Origin: Spirochaetota bacterium
GTDB lineage: Bacteria; Spirochaetota; Spirochaetia; DSM-27196; PWMO01
Length of the DNA stretch: 13,655 nt
Direction of reading: 5' to 3'
NCBI GenBank assembly: GCA_009908925.1
Contig: JAAAOH010000171.1
Span: 1-13,655 of the forward strand
The translations under genes were made by a program, and so were the position numbers. The notes under the pieces are model-generated. The model ran no database searches and was not told where the DNA came from. It was given only the letters and a program-made list of their open reading frames with translations. Positions 6,879 through 13,655 of this stretch are shown here, in pieces (within the stretch, counting starts at the first letter, position 1; each line of letters opens with the position of its first letter).

Positions 6879-7307
6879 TTAGCGACGGGCGCCGCTCAGC
6901 GCGTCCTGAGCGAGGTTGTAGAAGTAGTTCACCGTAACGGACACGCCGGATATGGCGTCGGCGTTTGCCTGGCGTACCGCCTGAGCGGGATCCTGGGTTT
7001 CGACCAGATACGCTGCCGCCCGGTCCGCCTGCTCGTACCAGGGCCACTGCGCACCGCTGTTCTCGACCATGCCGTACTCACCCTGGACGGAGGCGACATA
7101 CTTCGTCTTGTCCCCTTCCTCGGCATAGTTGTCGAAATGGACGTCGGCGATATAGCCGCCCATGACGGTGATCTGCACGAAGGGCTTCCAGCCATGATCG
7201 AACTCATCCGCCTCGGCGGTGTAGGTACCGTCCTGCCACGGGCCCGCGGCAAACGCCATACCTGCTGTCAGAACGAGAATTACCAGTGCAATGCTTAGTT
7301 TTCGCAT
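6879..7307 (-). CDS. Exported FMN-binding-domain protein
   Basis: A 142-residue periplasmic protein. It starts with a clear Sec signal peptide (MRKLSIALVILVLTAGMAFA, cleavage after residue 20). The mature part is one FMN-binding domain as in NqrC, RnfG and the spirochaetal membrane immunogen group: DGTYTAEA (26-33), ITVMGGYIADVHFDNY (46-61) and the C-terminal segment DAISGVSVTVNYFYNLAQDAL (read as DAISGVSVT, 117-125, then VNYFYNLAQDAL, 126-137). The usual flavinylation motif is Dxx(S/T)GAT with FMN on the Thr; here it reads DAISGVS, so Ala is Val and the acceptor is Ser123. Covalent FMN attachment by ApbE is therefore possible but not assured. There is no cysteine at all, so it is not a lipoprotein, unlike related spirochaetal antigens. 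The ATG at 7307 has AAGGAG 7 nt upstream. No ApbE or electron-transfer partner is in the window. Confidence 0.82.
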   Translation of the reverse strand: MRKLSIALVILVLTAGMAFAAGPWQDGTYTAEADEFDHGWKPFVQITVMGGYIADVHFDNYAEEGDKTKYVASVQGEYGMVENSGAQWPWYEQADRAAAYLVETQDPAQAVRQANADAISGVSVTVNYFYNLAQDALSGARR

Positions 7308-7407
7308 GCTCTTACTCCTTTCCTTGCATTAGTTGTGCAGAGGGCTATACATAGACTTTAACAGTCTGTTCGCAAATCGGTCAAGTTTTATCGCGGGGGT
7401 ATCTCTA

Positions 7408-7436
7408 TTGACGGTATGGGGGTGCAACCGTACACT
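7408..7436 (+). promoter_or_regulatory. Promoter of the membrane protein-MinD-FapA-lgt operon
   Basis: TTGACG (7408-7413) and TACACT (7431-7436) are separated by 17 nt, matching the sigma70 consensus at 5 of 6 and 4 of 6 positions. Transcription would start near 7443, just before the ATG at 7459. No flagellar-type sigma28 promoter is evident. The remaining intergenic DNA (7308-7407) holds the leader of the divergent FMN-binding protein gene and a small repeat, GACTTTAACAGTC (7354-7366). Confidence 0.5.
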
Positions 7437-7458
7437 CGCCTATAACGTGACACGCCAC

Positions 7459-7851
7459 ATGATCCTTTTCTTCGGCGGCGGCGCCTGGGAGCTGCTGAGA
7501 TTCTTTACACTCCTGAACGTACTCTCCCTCGGCATGTTGAATCTCCAGTCAGTGGAAAACGTCATCGATATGGCATGGTTCGGCGCTCCGCAACTCGTTG
7601 TGGCAGCAGCATTTTTTGTCGTGGGAGCCTATCCCGACCGACGTGCCGCCTATCTTCCGCTTCTGCGGATCGGGAAGTTTCTCTCGGTGCTCGCCGGCGC
7701 CGCTGCGTTCCTCCGCGGCGGGTTTTCCCCGTCCCTGATGGATCCGCCCTGGTCGGCGGTGAGTGTCGTGGCCCTTCTCGGGGCCCTCCTGGTTGATTTC
7801 ATCTTGCTCGTCGTGCTGCTACTATATCCTCGGGAAACGGGGAGTGATTGA
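7459..7851 (+). CDS. Small integral membrane protein of unknown function
   Basis: A 130-residue, strongly hydrophobic protein that I do not recognise as a named family. Three or four membrane helices are visible, at about 12-30, 40-57, 68-86 and 99-122, separated by short charged loops (YPDRRAAY, 58-65; SLMDPPW, 92-98) and ending in PRETGSD. The ATG at 7459 sits shortly after a predicted promoter; a GTG at 7447 is an alternative start and neither has a strong ribosome binding site. Longer forms reaching back to 7333 would cross the promoter. Its TGA directly abuts the ATG of the MinD-like gene (TGAATG), which indicates translational coupling and perhaps a membrane partner or anchor for that ATPase. 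Function is not assigned. Confidence 0.75.
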   Translation: MILFFGGGAWELLRFFTLLNVLSLGMLNLQSVENVIDMAWFGAPQLVVAAAFFVVGAYPDRRAAYLPLLRIGKFLSVLAGAAAFLRGGFSPSLMDPPWSAVSVVALLGALLVDFILLVVLLLYPRETGSD

Positions 7852-8994
7852 ATGCACATCATTCCGATCGCCAGCGGCAAGGGTGGTGTCGGGAAGTCGA
7901 TACTCGCGGCGAACCTGGCCATCGCGCTGGCACAGAACGGCAAAAAGACCGTCGTAGCCGATCTCGACCTCGGCGGCTCCAACCTCCATATCATTCTGGG
8001 CATGCGCAATGTAGCCTACGGCCTGGGAACGTTTCTCACCCACTCCGACGTCAAATTTGAACAGATCGTGCTGCAGACCGAGCACGAAAACCTGCGGTTC
8101 GTACCAGGCGATGCGGAGATACCGGGCCTTGCGAATCTCTCGAGCGCTCAGAAGAAGATGCTCATCCGGCGACTGACCTCACTCCAGGCTGACTACCTCA
8201 TCCTCGATCTCGGCGCGGGAACGAGCCTGAATACACTCGACTTTTTCCTCATTTCCCGCGCCGGTCTCATCGTGAGCTCGCCGACGCCCACCTCCACCGT
8301 CAACGCGTACCTGTTTCTCAAGAACGCCATGTTCCGGCTCATGCAGAATGCGTGCAAGAAGAAGAGTCCCGGCGACCAGTACCTTCAGTCGCTTCGAAAA
8401 CAGAGCGACACGCTGCAGCGCGTGTACGTCCCTCAGATCATAGACAACATCGCCCGCGTCGACGCGGAGAGCTTCGCGAATCTCGAAGCATCGCTTCAGA
8501 GGTTTCAGCCCCGGATCGTGTTGAACATGCTCGAGGATCCGAAGGATGCCGACAAGGCACACCGCCTGCGCCGCTCCTGCCGCCAGTACCTCAACCTCGA
8601 CCTCGAGCATCTCGGCGTTATCTACCGTGACGATCTGCAGGACATTGCGCTCGCATCGGCTCTGCCCATTATCAGATACAAACCCCAGTCGATCATCTCG
8701 CAGGCGGTCTACCGGATCGCCGACAAGCTCGTGGAGCTCGAGACGGAAGACGAGGGCCCGCTCGCGGTCGACTCCATCGACGAGACATACGAGGAGGCCG
8801 ACATGGAGGCCTCAGCGGATTTCGATACGAAACAGAGCTACGTTGAGGAACTGCTGCACAGCGGTACATTGACGACCGGCGACCTCATCGAGACTATCAA
8901 GAATCAGCAACTCGAGATTCGGCATCTCCGCAAGGAGAACATGCTGTACAAATCGAAGCTGGTGAAGGCGATTCAGCAGGGCTATCGGACCTGA
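7852..8994 (+). CDS. MinD/FlhG-like P-loop ATPase with coiled-coil tail
   Basis: A 380-residue member of the ParA/MinD superfamily, closest in style to FlhG (FleN). It has the deviant Walker A SGKGGVGKS (8-16) with both lysines (Lys10, Lys15), the switch I region VVADLDLGGSN (34-44), Walker B YLILDLGAGT (115-124) and SSPTPTSTVNAYLFLKNA (142-159), as in FlhG. These proteins use ATP-driven dimerisation to place structures in the cell, for example the number and position of flagella. After the ATPase domain (to about 295) comes an acidic linker (296-325) and a predicted coiled coil (340-372) that ordinary MinD lacks; a MinD-type amphipathic membrane-targeting helix is not evident. The start abuts the upstream membrane protein gene, and the FapA-like gene follows after 9 bp. 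Together they suggest a positioning or flagellar control role, which is inference. Confidence 0.88.
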   Translation: MHIIPIASGKGGVGKSILAANLAIALAQNGKKTVVADLDLGGSNLHIILGMRNVAYGLGTFLTHSDVKFEQIVLQTEHENLRFVPGDAEIPGLANLSSAQKKMLIRRLTSLQADYLILDLGAGTSLNTLDFFLISRAGLIVSSPTPTSTVNAYLFLKNAMFRLMQNACKKKSPGDQYLQSLRKQSDTLQRVYVPQIIDNIARVDAESFANLEASLQRFQPRIVLNMLEDPKDADKAHRLRRSCRQYLNLDLEHLGVIYRDDLQDIALASALPIIRYKPQSIISQAVYRIADKLVELETEDEGPLAVDSIDETYEEADMEASADFDTKQSYVEELLHSGTLTTGDLIETIKNQQLEIRHLRKENMLYKSKLVKAIQQGYRT

Positions 8995-9003
8995 GATCCT
9001 GAA

Positions 9004-11991
9004 ATGGCGAAGAGCGACGTTACGATTTCGGGAACGATCGAGCTTCTCATAGACGAAGACAGCGTCGAGGCGCGACTCCGGGTTACGCCGAAGCCCGACG
9101 GAGAGACCTGGACCGGCGCGGACGTCGTGAAGCTGCTCAAAGATCGCGGCGTGCAGGAGGGCTACGAGGCCTCCGACGTCAGCCGGAAGCTCGCCGACGC
9201 GGCAAAGAAAGCCCGCAAGCAGGGCGGACCCGCCGAAGTCGTCGTCGCCGAAGGCCTGCGCCCGGAGCAGCCGAAGCCCGAGCGGATTCACCTGCGCGAG
9301 CATCCCGTCCCCGAGGATCTGAAGCAGACCGCGGAGCAGACCATAGCAGGGGCGGGCCCGCCGGAAATCATCTTCGAGCGCAAGAAGCGCGTGAAGAAGA
9401 AAAAAACCGTACAGAAAAAGTCCAGGCTTCCGTTTCAGTCCCCGAAAGAGGAGACGGTGGAGGTCGTCGAGACCCAGACTGTGCCCGAACGCGTATACGT
9501 CGATCCCACGGTCGAGGAGACCGGGTACGTACAGGAAGGCGAGAAGATCGGTGACGTGATACCGAAAGAAACCGGGATACCGGGTCGCAGCATATTCGGC
9601 GAGATAATCCATCCCCGTGTGCTCGCGGATCCCAACTTCTACGTCGGCTCGCACGCTGTGCGCCGCGGCGAAGAGGTATTCGCCGAAGACACCGGGTTCC
9701 TTCGCAAAGGCAGCAACTGGCTCGATGTCGTCCCTCATCGCCTCCACGACTGGGAGCTTACCCTTTCGGAGGATCAGGCCACCTGCTACTTCTCCTTCAA
9801 CCCCGGTGATAGCTCACACTCGCCACCGACCGCTGAAGAGGTGATCGCCGCGGCAGAGGAGAAGGGGTTCGACACTGACTCCCTCATAGACGCCGGGGAG
9901 ATCTCCGACCTCATCCGCCATGCGATCGAGACGGGGAACCCCGTCGAGCGCGTACCCATCACGACGAGCCGCGATGCAAGCTACGATATCGTCGTGCTCG
10001 AGGAGAAGCGCAAGGCGGTCCTCAACATCAGCAAGGGACGCGGCCGGGGTAAGGCCCTCGATCTCAAGGCTCTCGGAAACGCGCTTCGGGAGAGCAAGCT
10101 CAAGGGGATGAAGTTCGAGAAGGTCAAAGAGGACATCATGGCCTTCTACAACGGCCCGGAGAGCGACCTCTACGGCTATGTCCTCTCCGAGGGCAAGGCC
10201 CCCGTGCCCGGTCCCGACCGCGAGATCGAGTTCTCGGTCCGCTTTCTCGCCGACGAGGTCGTGGAACAGCTCAAGCGCCGGGCCACCGAGAACCCCGGTC
10301 TCCTCGCCGGCATAAAATCCCTCGCGGAGTTTCCCATATCCGATGTGCAGCGCGCCGCGCGGGTATCCGCCGAGCAGCGAGTCGCCGCGGTGCCGCCGGA
10401 AGTCGAGGGCACGCCCGGCGTGGACGTCTACGGCGCGGCCATACCGGCCCCCGCAGGGCACGCACCGGAGTTGAAGCTCTACGAGAATCTCGAGAAGAAA
10501 GACACCGTCATCGTCGCCAGCCGCGACGGCGTTTTCGAAGAGTCCACGGACGAGGAAGCCGGTGTCATACGAATGCGGGTGCGCCCGCACAAGGACGCCG
10601 AGATAACGGCGGAAATCGCCAACGACAGAATGCAGGCCTTTCTCTCGCTCTTCGAAGGCGAGGGAACAGGCACCCGAATCTCGGTGGACGACGCACGCCG
10701 GGCGGTCGAGGAGGCCGGCGTGAGCTACGGTATCGACGGAGATGCCATCCTCGAGGCCGTGCGACATGCGAGCGAGGAGGGCCCCGTATTTCGCGCGGTG
10801 GTCGCGCAGGGTACGGAACCCCAGTCGGTGGAGAGCCGCTCGCCGCAGTATCTCGTGCGCCTCGCCTCCGGCAAGGGTTTCACCGTCAAGGAGGACGGAA
10901 CGGTCGACCACAAGCATCACGATCAGGTGACCGTCGTGACGAAGGGCACGCAGCTCATGCGGATTCCGCCGCCACCTGAGGAACCGTCACCGGGCTACGA
11001 CGTCACCGGGGCGAAGATCGAGCCGAAGAAGGCCGCCACCGGCGACATACAGCTCGGGGAGAACGTTCGCGCGGAGGAACAGGGAGACGGCAGCACCGTG
11101 GTCGTGGCTACCGCGAGCGGCGAGCTCGCGGCCGACCGCTCGAACATCGACGTCCGCCCCGCGCGCACCATCAAGGGCAACGTCGGCGTTGAGACCGGGA
11201 ACATCAAGTTTCCGGGCTCAGTGTACGTCAAAGGCGCCGTGGATGCCGGCTACTACGTGTTTGCAAACGGAGACATCCGCATCGCCGAGGGCGTGGAGGC
11301 CTGCCTTCTGTCCGCCGAGGGAGATATCATTCTCAAGCAGGGCGTAAAGGGCGCCGGCAAGGCGGTACTTCGTTCGAAGGCCCGCATCCAGGTTGCCTTT
11401 GCCGAGCAGGCTACACTTCTCTCGGTCGGCGACATCAACATGAAGAGCGGCTGCATGCACTCCACGGTCAAGTGCAACGGCACCCTCCGCTTCCAATCCG
11501 ACAAAGGCTCCGTCGTCGGCGGGCGCGTTCGGGTGCGAAAAGGCCTGCAGGCGCAGAATCTCGGGTCGAGCCGGGGCGTCGCCACGGAGATCTCCTTCGG
11601 CCAGGACTATCTCATAGCCGATCAGATCGAGAAAGCCGAGAAGGAAATCGAGCAGCTCAAGCTCAAGATCACCAAGGACGACATGGCGATGCGGGAGGAG
11701 TCGGACGACCGCGAGCGGCTCGAGGAACTGCGCAAGGAGAAGAAGAAGCTCCTGAAGATGATCGAGCAACGCAGCGTGCGCCTGTTCACGCTTCGCGAGA
11801 AGTTCGAGGAGCACTATCCCTCCGAACTTCGCATACAGGGCACGATCTTTCCCGGCGTCCGTATCGAGAGCCACGGCCGCACCATGGAGTTCACCGCGCC
11901 GGAGAAGGCCGTGGTGATCTCCTTCGACGAGCAGACCGGGCGCCTCACACGTATCCCGATCTCACAAACCGACAATTCCGAAGGACGGTAA
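9004..11991 (+). CDS. Very long FapA-like (DUF342) protein
   Basis: A 995-residue cytoplasmic protein. The C-terminal third is a typical FapA/DUF342 domain: a beta-helix-like stretch (about 675-870; IKGNVGVETGNIKFPGSVYV at 723-742, GDIILKQG, GDINMKSG), a charged coiled coil (about 870-935) and a final beta segment (ELRIQGTIFPGVRI, 941-954). FapA is linked to polar flagellar assembly in Vibrio; elsewhere its role is unclear. The N-terminal two thirds are repetitive. Four helical modules occur at about 36-87, 274-324, 352-400 and 558-606, three of them close to the pattern of ISVDDARRAVEEAGV followed by VAxGxxP. Three further modules carry GxxG plus DV(F/Y/T)GxxI: IPGRSIFGEII (192-202), TPGVDVYGAAI (470-480) and SPGYDVTGAKI (662-672). 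A lysine-rich patch lies at 126-140. Most FapA proteins I know are about half to two thirds of this length. The ATG is 9 bp after the MinD-like stop with a weak ribosome binding site; lgt follows after 2 bp. Confidence 0.85.
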   Translation: MAKSDVTISGTIELLIDEDSVEARLRVTPKPDGETWTGADVVKLLKDRGVQEGYEASDVSRKLADAAKKARKQGGPAEVVVAEGLRPEQPKPERIHLREHPVPEDLKQTAEQTIAGAGPPEIIFERKKRVKKKKTVQKKSRLPFQSPKEETVEVVETQTVPERVYVDPTVEETGYVQEGEKIGDVIPKETGIPGRSIFGEIIHPRVLADPNFYVGSHAVRRGEEVFAEDTGFLRKGSNWLDVVPHRLHDWELTLSEDQATCYFSFNPGDSSHSPPTAEEVIAAAEEKGFDTDSLIDAGEISDLIRHAIETGNPVERVPITTSRDASYDIVVLEEKRKAVLNISKGRGRGKALDLKALGNALRESKLKGMKFEKVKEDIMAFYNGPESDLYGYVLSEGKAPVPGPDREIEFSVRFLADEVVEQLKRRATENPGLLAGIKSLAEFPISDVQRAARVSAEQRVAAVPPEVEGTPGVDVYGAAIPAPAGHAPELKLYENLEKKDTVIVASRDGVFEESTDEEAGVIRMRVRPHKDAEITAEIANDRMQAFLSLFEGEGTGTRISVDDARRAVEEAGVSYGIDGDAILEAVRHASEEGPVFRAVVAQGTEPQSVESRSPQYLVRLASGKGFTVKEDGTVDHKHHDQVTVVTKGTQLMRIPPPPEEPSPGYDVTGAKIEPKKAATGDIQLGENVRAEEQGDGSTVVVATASGELAADRSNIDVRPARTIKGNVGVETGNIKFPGSVYVKGAVDAGYYVFANGDIRIAEGVEACLLSAEGDIILKQGVKGAGKAVLRSKARIQVAFAEQATLLSVGDINMKSGCMHSTVKCNGTLRFQSDKGSVVGGRVRVRKGLQAQNLGSSRGVATEISFGQDYLIADQIEKAEKEIEQLKLKITKDDMAMREESDDRERLEELRKEKKKLLKMIEQRSVRLFTLREKFEEHYPSELRIQGTIFPGVRIESHGRTMEFTAPEKAVVISFDEQTGRLTRIPISQTDNSEGR

Positions 11992-11993
11992 CA

Positions 11994-12977
11994 ATGCTTG
12001 CCTATATCTCATATCCCGAGTGGCTCGATCCGCGCGTCATCCCGGGCCTGCCCATTCGCTGGTACGGGGTCATGTACCTCCTCGCGTTCATCATCACCTT
12101 CTTTCTGTTTCGGCACGAGATCCGCCGCCGCGACCCGTCGGTGCAGACCGAAGAGATCCTCGACCTCTTCTTCTGGGCCATCGTGGGGCTTCTCATCGGT
12201 GGCCGGGTATTCGCGACCCTGGTCTATGCCGATACAAGCTACTACCTGACCCAGCCCTGGCTCATCTTCTGGCCCTTCGACGAGAATATGAACTTCACGG
12301 GGCTGCAGGGGATGAGCTACCACGGCGGGCTTCTCGGCGGTGTTCTCGCGGCCCTCCTGTTTACACGACGCCGAAAGATCGACTTCGTCGCCTGGGCGGA
12401 CGTGGTGGCAGCCGCGGCGCCGCTCGGCTACACCCTCGGCCGTCTCGGCAACTTCATAAACGGCGAGCTCTACGGTCGCGCCACGACAGCAGCCTGGGGC
12501 ATGGTGTTCCCCACCGCCCGGCCGGTCGCCGCAAGCCAGGAGTGGGCGCGGCGCATTGCCGCGGACGTCGGGATGGAGATCGATCCGGGCACCCTGCTCA
12601 TCAACCTGCCCCGCCATCCCTCCCAGCTCTACGAGGCCTTCTTCGAGGGAATCGTGCTCTGGGCCCTGCTATGGTTCGTGTTTCGAAAGCGCAGGCTCTT
12701 CCGCGGAGCGCTTCTCGGTCTCTACGTGGTGGGCTATGCCTTCTTCCGCTTCGTCCTCGAGTATTTCCGCCAGCCCGACCCCGGCATGGACTTCGTCATC
12801 CAGCTTTCCTCACGGCCGAACCCGCCGGAGCTCTTCGTGAGCGTTCTGAATCTCACCATGGGACAGGTCCTGAGCCTCATCATGCTGGCTGTGGGGGCCG
12901 TGTTTCTCTGGGTCATGTACCGGCGGCACAAGCGCCGGCCCACGGTGCACACGCTCGAAGACGCTCAGACCGAATAG
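11994..12977 (+). CDS. lgt: Prolipoprotein diacylglyceryl transferase
   Basis: A 327-residue inner-membrane enzyme that transfers the diacylglyceryl group of phosphatidylglycerol to the lipobox cysteine of prolipoproteins, the first step of lipoprotein maturation. Family motifs are present: PIRWYGVMYLLAF (20-32), MSYHGGLLGG (107-116, His110 matching E. coli His103), the Lgt signature GRLGNFINGELYGR (149-162, Arg150 matching Arg143), HPSQLYEAFFEG (208-219) and FRFVLEYFRQPD (251-262). About seven membrane helices are visible. The length slightly exceeds that of E. coli Lgt (about 290 residues), mostly in the loop 176-206 and the C-terminal tail. The ATG at 11994 has AAGGA (11981-11985) 8 nt upstream, within the end of the FapA-like gene. 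It lies last in the operon, a position that may only reflect chromosome history in this lineage. Confidence 0.96.
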   Translation: MLAYISYPEWLDPRVIPGLPIRWYGVMYLLAFIITFFLFRHEIRRRDPSVQTEEILDLFFWAIVGLLIGGRVFATLVYADTSYYLTQPWLIFWPFDENMNFTGLQGMSYHGGLLGGVLAALLFTRRRKIDFVAWADVVAAAAPLGYTLGRLGNFINGELYGRATTAAWGMVFPTARPVAASQEWARRIAADVGMEIDPGTLLINLPRHPSQLYEAFFEGIVLWALLWFVFRKRRLFRGALLGLYVVGYAFFRFVLEYFRQPDPGMDFVIQLSSRPNPPELFVSVLNLTMGQVLSLIMLAVGAVFLWVMYRRHKRRPTVHTLEDAQTE

Positions 12978-13655
12978 CGCGCCTTGGTCTTCCGCAGCCG
13001 TTTGCGCGAGGCGCGGATCTCGTCGCCGTAGTCGGCGAGGACCGCCTCGAGTCGCTCGGAAAGCCGTGACAGACTGAACTCCGCCCGCCCGATCTCGAAG
13101 TTGCGCTCCACCCGCGCCCGGCGCTCCCCGGGATGGGTGACGAGGTAGTGGATCTCGTCGAGCGCCTCATCGGGGATGATGAGCTCGCCGTGCTCGTCGT
13201 AGCGATCGCGGATCTCGACGTTCTCGAGGCCGCTCGTCATGATGTCGGTCTTGTAGACGAGATAGGTGGTGGTCACCACCGGCACCCGGGCGGCCACCGC
13301 CTCGAGCAGGGCGTTGCCGAATCCCTCCCATATGGGCAGATAGGTCACCAGGTCTGCATTCGCCAGGACATCCCGGTTGGTGAACAGCCGCCTGCCCTCC
13401 GCATCGGTTCCGCGGACCGATGCGACCCGGTCCGAGATCAGATGCAGAGGCACGCCGTTTCGCTCGGCCGCCTCGCTGATCTCGCGGATGTAGTCCTCCT
13501 CCGGTTCGTCACCCTGATAGAGAGAGACGATGTAGTGCGTCCTGCCCCGGTACTCGGGATAGCGGCGCAGGAGCTTGCCGACAAGGGCCACCGAGTCCTG
13601 TATGCGCTTGCGCGGCACGATGCGGGTCGGCTGAACAACGAGCAGGTCGTCCTCG
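12965..13655 (-). CDS. Family 4 type glycosyltransferase, C-terminal part (5' end cut)
   Basis: The frame stays open past the right edge, so the gene begins outside the window; 229 codons are visible. They contain the GT-B donor-binding half: LLVVQPTRIVPRKRI at the very edge, HYIVSLYQGDE, VRGTDAEGRRLFTNRDVLANADLVTYLP (read as VRGTDAEGRRLF then TNRDVLANADLVTYLP), and the nucleotide-sugar motif WEGFGNALLEAVAARVPVV with the conserved glutamates in WEGFG and LLEA. This fits retaining sugar transferases of GT family 4. The acceptor and sugar cannot be told; QPTRIVPRKRI-type motifs also occur in enzymes making compatible-solute glycosides, so that role is a possibility only. The stop codon lies inside the end of lgt, giving a 13-bp tail-to-tail overlap with no room for a terminator. 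Confidence 0.85.
   Translation of the reverse strand, partial: EDDLLVVQPTRIVPRKRIQDSVALVGKLLRRYPEYRGRTHYIVSLYQGDEPEEDYIREISEAAERNGVPLHLISDRVASVRGTDAEGRRLFTNRDVLANADLVTYLPIWEGFGNALLEAVAARVPVVTTTYLVYKTDIMTSGLENVEIRDRYDEHGELIIPDEALDEIHYLVTHPGERRARVERNFEIGRAEFSLSRLSERLEAVLADYGDEIRASRKRLRKTKARYSV

Noticed and set aside
9814..10920. 368-codon minus-strand open frame inside the FapA-like gene
   Set aside because: Its product is compositionally odd with no motif, while the plus-strand protein is continuous and typical. High GC content keeps the antisense frame open.
11472..11993. Longer N-terminus of lgt
   Set aside because: It would be read out of frame through the FapA-like gene; the composition is Arg/Pro-rich shadow sequence and Lgt homology starts at 11994.

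Overview
This 13.7 kb window of high-GC bacterial DNA carries eleven complete protein genes and two cut by the window edges. I see no rRNA, tRNA, CRISPR array, transposase or integrase. The gene string small membrane protein, MinD/FlhG-like ATPase, very long FapA (DUF342) protein, Lgt, together with a receiver-like plus PilZ protein, resembles free-living, probably halophilic spirochaetes. That assignment is an inference from gene content, not a database result.

Left edge (1-2184): a complete photoactive yellow protein gene (pyp, minus strand) is followed, directly after its stop codon, by the start of another minus-strand gene that runs off the window and may encode a chromophore-supply enzyme. 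Divergent from pyp is a long-type isocitrate dehydrogenase. Their shared 191-bp spacer holds a good sigma70-like promoter for the dehydrogenase and an adjacent AT-rich palindrome.

Middle (2185-7307): a TetR/AcrR-family regulator on the plus strand has a likely autoregulatory operator lying over its -10 box. It faces a minus-strand block which, in transcription order, is an exported FMN-binding-domain protein, a thioredoxin-fold protein with a CNHC motif, a soluble PAS histidine kinase, a membrane histidine kinase, and a PilZ protein with intact c-di-GMP binding motifs. The last three form a signalling cluster. No response regulator is present in the window.

Right side (7333-12977): a plus-strand operon made of a four-helix membrane protein, a MinD/FlhG-like ATPase with an acidic and coiled-coil tail, a 995-residue FapA-like protein and Lgt, with junctions of 0, 9 and 2 bp. 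It ends in a 13-bp tail-to-tail overlap with a minus-strand family 4 type glycosyltransferase cut by the right edge.

The most notable item is the pyp gene: a blue-light photoreceptor of the Halorhodospira type, with every chromophore-pocket residue I checked, in what looks like a spirochaete genome. A link from light to the nearby kinases, PilZ protein and flagellar-type genes is attractive but is only a hypothesis.
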